From: an uncultured Clostridia bacterium
Lineage (GTDB): Bacteria > Bacillota > Clostridia > Oscillospirales > Acutalibacteraceae
Assembly (NCBI GenBank): GCA_947623205.1
Contig: CANQGM010000005.1
Span: forward strand, 1-64,000
DNA length: 64,000 bases
Direction: 5' to 3'
This document shows positions 18,835 to 27,023 of this stretch, in pieces; within the stretch, counting starts at the first letter, position 1; each line of letters starts with the position of its first letter. The notes below the pieces were generated by a model. That model saw only the letters and a program-made list of their open reading frames with translations. It did no database searches and was not told the origin of the DNA. The translations under genes were made by a program, and so were the position numbers.

Positions 18835-19103
18835 TTGACATTTACGTTTAAGTTATATATAATAAGATTACAGGGAAAACCGTTTCAGCGGTTAGCCACC
18901 GTTATAAGGCTATATTATAATAACCGTCCAATGGCAGTTGGGCGATTATTTTTTTATGTATTTAATGACCTCTGCGAGAGTTACTAATAAAATAATTAAT
19001 AAGACTGTTTCAGTCATACATATCACCCCCAATCCTTTGGGAGCGCTAACCGCCTTAACTTCCCTGCAACCTTATCCATAAAGCCCTTAGGCTAATATGG
19101 CAA
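18835..19103. other. Candidate type I toxin-antitoxin locus B
   Basis: + promoter TTGACA(18835-18840)-17-TATAAT(18858-18863); - promoter TTGCCA(19098-19103 complement)-17-TATGGA(19075-19080 complement). Inverted GCGGTTAGC at 18888-18896 / 19045-19053. Confidence 0.65.
18946..19017 (-). CDS. Candidate 23 aa toxin peptide MTETVLLIILLVTLAEVIKYIKK
   Basis: SD GGGGGTGATATGT-ATG; homolog of the locus A and C peptides. Confidence 0.7.
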   Translation of the reverse strand: MTETVLLIILLVTLAEVIKYIKK

Positions 19104-19117
19104 TTATGCAGAAAAAT

Positions 19118-19690
19118 CTATTTTAATATTTCATTTTCAAAATTATTTATAAGTTGTATAGTATCGTTGTCAATGTTTTTGCTTGTTTTTACAACATCAT
19201 AAAACTTTTGATTTGTAATAAAATAATTTGATTTTCTACGCTCAAAATGAGCTTGAATTTTTCCGCAATGATTAGATAATTTACAAATTTTATTATTTGT
19301 TTCTTTATATAGTTGTTCTTTTGTTGTTTTTAGATTATCCTCTACTTTTGTTGTATTTTCCTTAAGGAAGGCATATTGTATTTCACAACGATTTATGCTA
19401 TTTTTATTATCAGTATTAATTATATCTAATTCATCACTTTCGTCATATAATTTCATAAAGTGAATAATAATGTTGCAAGTAAATATAACAAATATACATA
19501 TAAATAATACAGTAGAAGTTATTTGAATATTTTTACGCATAAGATTGGTAAAACCTATTAAAAAGTTTTTAATATTGCCGTAACAAATGCCTGAGAGAAT
19601 ATCTGTATTACAGACTATAGCAATTATTAAAATTACTATCGAAATATACTTAAATATATTAAGAACTATTTTTATTGCAGATTTATCCAT
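19118..19690 (-). CDS. Two-TM coiled-coil protein of unknown function
   Basis: 190 aa, two N-terminal TM helices, charged helical C-terminus. Confidence 0.5.
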   Translation of the reverse strand: MDKSAIKIVLNIFKYISIVILIIAIVCNTDILSGICYGNIKNFLIGFTNLMRKNIQITSTVLFICIFVIFTCNIIIHFMKLYDESDELDIINTDNKNSINRCEIQYAFLKENTTKVEDNLKTTKEQLYKETNNKICKLSNHCGKIQAHFERRKSNYFITNQKFYDVVKTSKNIDNDTIQLINNFENEILK

Positions 19691-19692
19691 AA

Positions 19693-20187
19693 TTATCTAT
19701 CCATTTCCAAATCAAAATTACGTCTTAGATTTCTATAATGCTGTATTTCTTTTTGCTTTTGTTCTAAATTAATCTCATCTCTTAATTTAATATCTCGGTC
19801 TAAATGTTCTTTAATTTGCTTTCTTACATTTTCAGAATTATTAGGATTATTAAGTAAGTCGCACCAAAGATATAGTTTTTTTTCAAAATCATCATCATAA
19901 GTAATTATTTTATCACTTATGGTTATAATTTTATCTGTGTATTCTCCCATTTCAGAAAGTGATTTTTCTGCTTCTTTTTTGTAGTCCATAAATTCCGAAT
20001 ACAGATTATTATACTTTTGTTGCAGCTCGTCAATATTCTTTTCATGAGTTTCAAAAGCATTTTTTATTTTAGAATTAATTTCAATTTTTTTAGCCTTATT
20101 TTCCTTTTGTTTTTTAAACAGGCTAACTATAGCTTCAATAATCATTAGAATAACACCCACGGCAATAATAAATCGTATAAAGTTCAT
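19693..20187 (-). CDS. N-terminally anchored coiled-coil protein
   Basis: 164 aa; MNFIRFIIAVGVILMIIEAIVSLFKKQ then coiled coil; expressed from promoter cassette copy 1. Confidence 0.5.
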   Translation of the reverse strand: MNFIRFIIAVGVILMIIEAIVSLFKKQKENKAKKIEINSKIKNAFETHEKNIDELQQKYNNLYSEFMDYKKEAEKSLSEMGEYTDKIITISDKIITYDDDFEKKLYLWCDLLNNPNNSENVRKQIKEHLDRDIKLRDEINLEQKQKEIQHYRNLRRNFDLEMDR

Positions 20188-20284
20188 TTACTTCACCTCT
20201 ATTCTATATCTAATATATTTCTTTGTCAAATTTTGTATATAAAAAGCAGCATACAAAGATGTGTACTGCTGTAATTATAGGGGG

Positions 20285-20317
20285 GTCACACAGAACTAAT
20301 ATTGAGTCCTGTGTGAC
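20285..20317. other. Stem-loop, 9-bp perfect stem
   Basis: GTCACACAG-aactaatattgagtc-CTGTGTGAC. Confidence 0.45.
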
Positions 20318-20425
20318 GAGGAGAAATTATAAAAACATATATCGAATATGAGTCGCTGGCTATTTATTCTATACTTCAAAAGGATTAAATATATTATTTT
20401 TATTTTTAAATTCATTTATATTTTC

Positions 20426-20539
20426 TTAATATTCTTTTTCTATTGTATTTTCGTCTAAAATAATATATTTGTTATTATTTTGAATACAGTCGTTATAAAA
20501 ATTAATCGCTAATATTTTATATCCCTTGCTTTTACACAT
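20426..20539 (-). CDS. Small ORF (37 aa) MCKSKGYKILAINFYNDCIQNNNKYIILDENTIEKEY
   Basis: ATG preceded by ATAGGAGTAACAACGCT; not in ORF track. Confidence 0.35.
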   Translation of the reverse strand: MCKSKGYKILAINFYNDCIQNNNKYIILDENTIEKEY

Positions 20540-20591
20540 AGCGTTGTTACTCCTATTTTAAAAAATTTGAGGTTATTATGAACAATATAAA

Positions 20592-20900
20592 TTAATTAAT
20601 ATTTAAATGACATAATATATGATTTTCATGCTCTGCTGGATAATCCATTTCATATACAGTAAAATCAATGCTATATTCTGAACCCTGAAGATTACATACA
20701 CCAAAGATTTCACCTTTTACAATATGCATATGTATATCAGGATTATCTTTTTGTGATTTATATTCCGGGTTAACTATATATTGACCAAACACATAACGAA
20801 ATACATTAAACGTGGCTGTTTTTAAGGTGCTTTTGTCAATTTCTTTTTCTTTTTGATTTAACAGTTCTTCTTTAATTATGTCTTGATATTCATATTTCAT
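20592..20900 (-). CDS. Hypothetical protein (102 aa)
   Basis: Plausible CDS with ATG just after a palindromic repeat and GGAGG. Confidence 0.45.
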   Translation of the reverse strand: MKYEYQDIIKEELLNQKEKEIDKSTLKTATFNVFRYVFGQYIVNPEYKSQKDNPDIHMHIVKGEIFGVCNLQGSEYSIDFTVYEMDYPAEHENHILCHLNIN

Positions 20901-20913
20901 AAATTAGTCCTCC

Positions 20914-20932
20914 CTGTCCCTTCGAGGGACAG
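20914..20932. repeat. ICE palindromic repeat copy 4
   Basis: CTGTCCCT-TCG-AGGGACAG. Confidence 0.9.
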
Positions 20933-21051
20933 TTGATATTTCTATAAACAATAAAGGCAGAGTATAAAAACTCTGCCTTTGTTAATTTGCTATTTTAATG
21001 TCATTACTTGTAAAGTGTTTTTACTTCTAAATTGTTATTACTTTAAAAGTT

Positions 21052-22116
21052 TTAACCCATACAAAAATATATTTCATATTCACCATTATTTAAACGTTCA
21101 TAATAACATTTAAATAGTGTTCCACTATAATCATATCCTTCACTTATATAAATTGCTTGATAGTTAGTATCTAAGTATTCAATATATTCATTAATACATT
21201 GATTTATTGACATTGTCCTTGCAGAATCATATGCTGTTGGACAATGAAACCAACCACTATTATTTTTATTTTTTGATGAATCATATTTCATACCCTTGTC
21301 TTTAAAGTAGGCGTTGATAGCGTCACAAACCTTCTGCATATTTTTATCTGTACACAACTCTTTGTGAGAAATCGGTGTATCGTCAGTTACCTTTGTTGAT
21401 TTCGGCTTAGATTTTGCTTTTACCGTAACAGAACATTTTGCTGTTTTTCCGTTATTGCTCTTAACGGTAACAGTGCAGCTGCCTTTGCTTATACCCTTAA
21501 CAGTAACCGTAGAACCCGAACAGTTTACAGTTGCATTTCCATTACTTGTGCTTGCTGTATAATCCCTGTTTGTCGCATTGCTCGGATTAATTGTTACGGT
21601 AAAGGAAGAACTCTTACCTACAGTAACGCTCATAGAGTTTTTGCTGAGACTTACGCTTGATACCGCTACTGTCTTAGGATTTGACTTCTTAGTAGATGAA
21701 GAACTGCTACTCTTTTTACTCGAAGTTTTCTTTACGGATGTAGAATTTGAATTTGTTTTAGAAGAAACTGAATTATTATTCTTACTTGTACTTGCCGAAT
21801 TTGAGATTGTTTTATTACCGGTTGAACTCTTTTTACTTGCCGAACTATCATTTGATTTTGTTTCAGAGTTTTCAGAGCTCTCGCTTTTTGAATTTGTTGT
21901 AGTAGTTTCTTCTATAACCTTAGTTTCTTCAACTATTTGTGTGCTGCCCTGTTCGTCTGTGGCAACTTCGGTCACGGTCTCAATCTTTGTGGCAGCTTCA
22001 TCAGACGTTGCAATCTTTGCAACCGATTCTTTTTCGCCTCCGCAGCCTGTAAGTGTTGCTGCTGACGTTGATAATATAATTGCTGATAAAATTACTGATA
22101 AAATTTTTGTTTTCAT
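21052..22116 (-). CDS. Lipoprotein with Ser-rich linker, BIG2 domain and variable C-terminal domain (paralog 2)
   Basis: First ~130 aa nearly identical to 17706-18806; C-terminal ~110 aa diverged. Confidence 0.75.
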   Translation of the reverse strand: MKTKILSVILSAIILSTSAATLTGCGGEKESVAKIATSDEAATKIETVTEVATDEQGSTQIVEETKVIEETTTTNSKSESSENSETKSNDSSASKKSSTGNKTISNSASTSKNNNSVSSKTNSNSTSVKKTSSKKSSSSSSTKKSNPKTVAVSSVSLSKNSMSVTVGKSSSFTVTINPSNATNRDYTASTSNGNATVNCSGSTVTVKGISKGSCTVTVKSNNGKTAKCSVTVKAKSKPKSTKVTDDTPISHKELCTDKNMQKVCDAINAYFKDKGMKYDSSKNKNNSGWFHCPTAYDSARTMSINQCINEYIEYLDTNYQAIYISEGYDYSGTLFKCYYERLNNGEYEIYFCMG

Positions 22117-22139
22117 AAAAATTTCTCCTCTAATTTATG

Positions 22140-22411
22140 TTGACATTTACGTTTAAGTTATATATAATAAGATTACAGGGAAAACCGTGTAAAGCGGTTA
22201 GCCTAATTGAAGATTATTTTATATTTATAACCGTCCAATTCGCAGTTGGGCGGTTATTTCTTTATGTATTTTACGACTTCCGCAAGTGATACTAATAAAA
22301 TAATTAATAAAACTGTTTCAGTCATACATATCACCCCCAATCCTTTGGGAGTGCTAACCGCCTTAACTTCCCTGCAACCTTATCCATAAAGCCCTTAGGC
22401 TTATATGGCAT
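22140..22411. other. Candidate type I toxin-antitoxin locus C
   Basis: + promoter TTGACA(22140-22145)-17-TATAAT(22163-22168); - promoter ATGCCA(22406-22411 complement)-17-TATGGA(22383-22388 complement). Inverted GCGGTTAGC at 22194-22202 / 22353-22361. Confidence 0.65.
22254..22325 (-). CDS. Candidate 23 aa toxin peptide MTETVLLIILLVSLAEVVKYIKK
   Basis: SD GGGGGTGATATGT-ATG; conserved with loci A and B. Confidence 0.7.
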   Translation of the reverse strand: MTETVLLIILLVSLAEVVKYIKK

Positions 22412-22413
22412 AA

Positions 22414-23010
22414 TTATAAATGCATACCTTGTTTGAAATCACTTGTATATGTTTGTGTCTGTTTTTGACATTGTGCAAGCTGTTTTTTTAATTCAGAAAT
22501 TTCTTGATTTAATTTTTTATTCTGAATTTTGAGATTATGATTTTCAGCCTTTAAGTCTGAATTTTCAGAGGATATATTTTTCATAATCTCAGCGAAGCCC
22601 GAAAGATTATCAATACTGCTATTTATTTTTTGCATATCATAACCAAGCAAGTTGTTTTTTTGATTTTTTATATCTCGTTCTTTTTCTAAAAACTGGGATA
22701 TATCTTCAACTTTCTTGATAATATCCTCATTTTGACCGCTGAGTGTAGTGTTATCAAGTGTACCAATCTTGTTATTAAGCCCTTTTGCATTATCATCAAT
22801 TGATTTCTTAATATCTTCAGTTATTTTGCTGTGCTGACCGCTTAATGTTGTGTTATCAAGCGTTCCTATTTTACTGTCAATATCCTTATAGCCTTTACGG
22901 TTGCCAAGCCAATTTACAAATATTGTACCTGCAACAGCTATTAAGGCTCCGGCTATCGTAGCAATTGCCATTTCCATAATATATCTCCAGTCAAAGCTGC
23001 TAAAGTTCAT
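22414..23010 (-). CDS. Membrane-anchored coiled-coil protein with internal duplication
   Basis: One TM plus coiled coil; KIGTLDNTTLSGQ occurs twice. Confidence 0.5.
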   Translation of the reverse strand: MNFSSFDWRYIMEMAIATIAGALIAVAGTIFVNWLGNRKGYKDIDSKIGTLDNTTLSGQHSKITEDIKKSIDDNAKGLNNKIGTLDNTTLSGQNEDIIKKVEDISQFLEKERDIKNQKNNLLGYDMQKINSSIDNLSGFAEIMKNISSENSDLKAENHNLKIQNKKLNQEISELKKQLAQCQKQTQTYTSDFKQGMHL

Positions 23011-23148
23011 TTATTTCACCTCTATTCTATATCTAATATATTTCTTTGTCAAATTTTGTATATAAAAAAGGCAGAGTATAACTCTGCCTTAAAATATTAA
23101 TTTTTCGTTAGGGAAATCAAAGTTTATCCAGTAAAGCTACAAGTCATA

Positions 23149-24021
23149 TTAAACTAGTGACTTAAGAATATCTAAATATTGATGTAACCTTGAAAAATAT
23201 TTATTTATTATATCTGTTAACATCGGAGTAGTATCCTCAGGTAATTCATTTATTCTATCTCTTAATTTATACTCTTCATATTCAATTTGCCTAATAAGAT
23301 TTTTGAAGCGGAGTGAATCACCAAATTTTATAGGGTGAATATCTGTTTGGTTAATTATATCTATTAAATATTTTTGAGGAAGCATTTGTTCAGGAGAGTT
23401 AAGTAATCTTTGTTGTGATCTTAATAATTCTAACATTTCTACTATCATCATATTATTATCTTGATTATCATCATTATTCTCCTGTTTCTTTTTTGTAGTA
23501 CTTTTTTTAATTTCTTCTAAACTTTCATTAATTTCTGGCCAAAATGCATTAAATAGTTTTTCTAATCTTAATTCATCTAAACCATTATTTTCAAGGTGAT
23601 TATTTATAGACTTAAATAGTTTTAACATATCTTCCTTATAGGAGCTTGCCATTTGAAACTGTAAAATTGGGCTATCAGTTATATCTGTTGTTTTTAAATC
23701 TAACAAAAATGGACATACTCTACTCTTATCAATTGCTTTAGATAAAGCCCCAGCTTCAAAATTTAGCCATTGTGAGTTTAAATTTTCGTTTGTCACACAT
23801 AGTATTCCAAATGAAGCGGATTCTAATTCCTTTGCAATATCTGTGCTCCACCTTGCACCCTTGTCAATATCATCTGCCGAAACGTATGGTTGAACATCTT
23901 GAATAATGCAAGGAATCCATTCTTTTAAAACTTTTGCTACAGATAAACTTTTATTACCAGACCAACTTATAAAAATTTTCATTTTTAATGTCTCCTTAGT
24001 ATCCCAAATGAAGTTGTTCAT
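23149..24021 (-). CDS. TIR-domain protein (candidate defence effector)
   Basis: MKIFISWSGNKSLSVAKVLKEWIPCIIQDVQPYVSADDIDKGARWSTDIAKELESASFGILCVTNENLNSQWLNFEAGALSK; catalytic-type Glu in WLNFEAGAL. True start may be MKIFISW. Confidence 0.75.
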   Translation of the reverse strand: MNNFIWDTKETLKMKIFISWSGNKSLSVAKVLKEWIPCIIQDVQPYVSADDIDKGARWSTDIAKELESASFGILCVTNENLNSQWLNFEAGALSKAIDKSRVCPFLLDLKTTDITDSPILQFQMASSYKEDMLKLFKSINNHLENNGLDELRLEKLFNAFWPEINESLEEIKKSTTKKKQENNDDNQDNNMMIVEMLELLRSQQRLLNSPEQMLPQKYLIDIINQTDIHPIKFGDSLRFKNLIRQIEYEEYKLRDRINELPEDTTPMLTDIINKYFSRLHQYLDILKSLV

Positions 24022-24241
24022 GTTTCCTCCCTAATTATAACAATATTTATAAAATAATTATATTCATATTGTAAACAAAATTTGTTAAAAAAATTGTGAA
24101 TAAAATGCACTATTTTTTAATGTTTTGTAAAAATTGATAAAAAAATCTATAAGTTTTATATAATATATTATTATAATACTAAACATAGATTATAAGTTAA
24201 GTTTTTTTCTTTCGTTATACTTTATAATTAAAAAATGATTT

Positions 24242-24280
24242 TTAGGATCTGTCTCTGCAATGCAGTCTTTTAATATACAT
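24242..24280 (-). other. Truncated copy of the pilus-operon leader ORF (MYIKRLHCRDRS*)
   Basis: Sequence 24246-24372 nearly identical to 17563-17690, including SD and terminator. Confidence 0.5.
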
Positions 24281-24387
24281 TTTTGTCACCTCTTTGTATT
24301 TGTTTTTGGGTATAAAAAAAGTGCTTAAAGTAATTAATACTTTAAACACTTTTTTAAATTTATTTAATTGTATGTTCTTTTATAATT

Positions 24388-25140
24388 TCATTTTTCAGGT
24401 TTATTATTTGTTTTGTGTAAATGTGCGGCATAATCAATAAATTGATTAATAGTTCCATTTATAGAAATTATATATCCTTCATTTTTATTTAAAAGCATAG
24501 ATTGCATTGCAAAAAAGTAAAACAGGGGAAAAGGTCTTGTGCGTAGGATAATGTTATGATATTTAAATTCATCTATATTATTAATTAAAGTGTCATAATT
24601 TAACTTCGCTAAAGTTATATTATTAGTTAATAAGTAATTTTTACATTTATTACATTTTTGTGAAAAAAATTTGACGGTACCAAAGCACCTACACATAGAA
24701 GGTCTAACAGGGTAAATATCACACATATTATTATTTAAAAAAATACAAGGTATATTCAATGATTTAATATTTGTATCATCAAATGCATTTTGATTTTCTA
24801 TATGTGAACCAAGTTTTACATATTCGTCATTATAATTTTTCTTTAAATATTCTATAGTGTCTATAGACTTCTGAATAGTTTTGTATAGATATTCATATCC
24901 GTTGTTTAATAATATATAATTGTAAATACAAAAGAATTCAATTTGAGATACATAGAAATAATCATAACAACAATTATCGCAACCTTTTTTACAAGGGTAG
25001 TCTTTTGGTATTGAGATACTTTTATCAATTTTATTATATTTTCTGTATAGCTCTGCAATAATGCTGTTTTCGTTAATTGAATTATGACATTTTTTTATTT
25101 TTTTACCACTTCCGCAAAAGCACAAATCATTTCTTCCCAA
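24388..25140 (-). CDS. SEC-C motif plus YkgJ-family cysteine-cluster protein (TTG start)
   Basis: MGRNDLCFCGSGKKIKKCHN; CKKGCDNCC...CIFLNNNMCDIYPVRPSMCRCFG. Confidence 0.7.
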   Translation of the reverse strand: MGRNDLCFCGSGKKIKKCHNSINENSIIAELYRKYNKIDKSISIPKDYPCKKGCDNCCYDYFYVSQIEFFCIYNYILLNNGYEYLYKTIQKSIDTIEYLKKNYNDEYVKLGSHIENQNAFDDTNIKSLNIPCIFLNNNMCDIYPVRPSMCRCFGTVKFFSQKCNKCKNYLLTNNITLAKLNYDTLINNIDEFKYHNIILRTRPFPLFYFFAMQSMLLNKNEGYIISINGTINQFIDYAAHLHKTNNKPEK

Positions 25141-25282
25141 AACAATTTACTCCCTTATATTTTTTGTTTTGTAAATTCTCATTTTCTTTATTAAAATCAA
25201 TTATAAGAATTTTTTTTGTACCCCTATTATAATTTAAAAACATTTCAAGTTTTGTTTTAAATTTCATTCCATCGCAGTTCAT
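25127..25282 (-). CDS. Small ORF (51 aa) MNCDGMKFKTKLEMFLNYNRGTKKILIIDFNKENENLQNKKYKGVNCFGKK, overlapping the downstream YkgJ start
   Basis: Follows promoter cassette copy 3; SD GAGGTGAAATAA-ATG. Confidence 0.35.
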   Translation of the reverse strand: MNCDGMKFKTKLEMFLNYNRGTKKILIIDFNKENENLQNKKYKGVNCFGKK

Positions 25283-25336
25283 TTATTTCACCTCTATTCT
25301 ATATCTAATATATTTTTTTGTCAAATTTTGAATGTT

Positions 25337-26128
25337 TTATTTGCCTATTTGTTCACAGATTACAATGTAGCGGTTAAATCCGCCGCTTCCGTTTGATATG
25401 CACGTAATAAGCGTAAGTAAATCCTTATCTTCATCAATATAAATATCTGCCGATTCATTAGGTTTAATTGATTTAGTTTTTATTACGTTATATTTCAGTG
25501 TTGACCAATAATTTTTTATAACAATTTCATCGCCAATTTGTAATTTACGAATATTGTCAAATAAAACCCTGCCTATATAACCGGTATGGGCTGCAAGCAC
25601 GGTATTTGTGCTTTTGCCGCCGATCGGAAGTGATGTATATGTAAGATGAGCTGCACCGCAACACATATTTTTATCATTTGCACCTAAATAAATGGGTAAT
25701 TGCATATCAATTACAGGTGCTGAAATATAGCCGTAAATGCCGTTAAAAATACCGTATTTTGTAAGGTCAAGTGACGGGTTTATATACGAATACTTATTAA
25801 CTAACAGATCACGCTGATTATCTTTAAGATTTTCGTTATATTTAACGCTGTCTTTATATAAACGGTCAATGTCTATTTTAAAATATACAGGATAATTTGA
25901 TGTACGTTTACCGTTTTTGTCAACAGGATAGCTTTCTTCATCGACCTTGCCTTTTTTTAATGCATCATTAAAAGAGCCGTCAGCAATATTTTCAACAATT
26001 GTATCAAACATAGCTATTTCACCTTTTGCAATTTGCTTCCCAATTAAATTTGATATTGAAGGAAACAAAATAAGAGTAGTTCCTACTATAAAAAATAAAG
26101 AAGCAATAATAATTATTCTTTTCCGCAC
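25337..26128 (-). CDS. Second sortase
   Basis: TVLAAHTGYIGRVLFDNI ... LLTLITCISNGSGGFNRYIVICEQ (His/TLxTC/Arg). Confidence 0.8.
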   Translation of the reverse strand: MRKRIIIIASLFFIVGTTLILFPSISNLIGKQIAKGEIAMFDTIVENIADGSFNDALKKGKVDEESYPVDKNGKRTSNYPVYFKIDIDRLYKDSVKYNENLKDNQRDLLVNKYSYINPSLDLTKYGIFNGIYGYISAPVIDMQLPIYLGANDKNMCCGAAHLTYTSLPIGGKSTNTVLAAHTGYIGRVLFDNIRKLQIGDEIVIKNYWSTLKYNVIKTKSIKPNESADIYIDEDKDLLTLITCISNGSGGFNRYIVICEQIGK

Positions 26129-26134
26129 GCTAAT

Positions 26135-26335
26135 CTACCAACCCTTTCCGTCAATAGATAACTGCTCAAAAAATACCTTTTTTTCGCATTTATCACAACT
26201 TTTTTTGCTGACACAATGTTTTTTAAGATTACAATAAAACGGTAAATTATTATCTCTGTTATATCTTGTAACTACGCAATATTTACAACCTATCAGTTTA
26301 ACAATATCATCCGTTGACATCAGTTTCACACTCAC
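26135..26335 (-). CDS. Small Cys-rich protein (66 aa)
   Basis: CKYC...CNLKKHCVSKKSCDKCEKK; within the sortase operon. Confidence 0.4.
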   Translation of the reverse strand: MSVKLMSTDDIVKLIGCKYCVVTRYNRDNNLPFYCNLKKHCVSKKSCDKCEKKVFFEQLSIDGKGW

Positions 26336-26337
26336 TT

Positions 26338-26925
26338 TTACATAAACTCAATAGATTGGAATTTTGGACAAAGTACGAAAGAGTTTCCCCACAATAAATT
26401 TTTATTATAAGAGTAAATAGTTTTAAGATTACTGCAATTATAAAATGCATTGTTATCAATTTTTGTTACTGAAGCCGGAAGTGTAACTGTTGTTATATTT
26501 TTATTATTTAAGAACGATCCTTTTAAAATTAAATCTACCGTACAGTTGCAGTCGTAAATGTAATTAGGCACATTAACTTTTGTATCTTTTCCAAAATATC
26601 TATATAGTGTTGCCGAATGGTATCTATTATTTACGATAAAAATATAATCTTCATATATTGATATAATGCCTACACAGTACTTTTGTATTAATGTTACATC
26701 TCCAATAGTTGTTTTTCCATCACGGTCAAAATCAGATAATGCACCATAATAATTATTTATTAGCCCCACCAATTCTTTTTGAATTAATGTTGCATCTGTA
26801 ACATTAATTTTGCCGTCATTGTTGACATCACCCATTTGATATGACGTTGCAGTTGTACTTGTAATTGTTGACATCAATATTATTACGCTTGTAATTAGTA
26901 TTGTAATTGTTTTTTTAAATTTCAT
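26338..26925 (-). CDS. Secreted protein with type I dockerin-like module and BspA-type LRR
   Basis: MGDVNNDGKINVTDATLIQKELVG...DFDRDGKTTIGDVTLIQKYCVG duplicated Ca-binding loops; LPASVTKIDNNAFYNCSNLKTI LRR. Confidence 0.8.
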   Translation of the reverse strand: MKFKKTITILITSVIILMSTITSTTATSYQMGDVNNDGKINVTDATLIQKELVGLINNYYGALSDFDRDGKTTIGDVTLIQKYCVGIISIYEDYIFIVNNRYHSATLYRYFGKDTKVNVPNYIYDCNCTVDLILKGSFLNNKNITTVTLPASVTKIDNNAFYNCSNLKTIYSYNKNLLWGNSFVLCPKFQSIEFM

Positions 26926-27023
26926 TAAAATTCAACTCCTTATATTTTATGTGCCCACAGATTTATCTGTGGGCACACTTAATCAAAATGAACATCCGGG
27001 GGGAATATTCACTTGATAACTAA

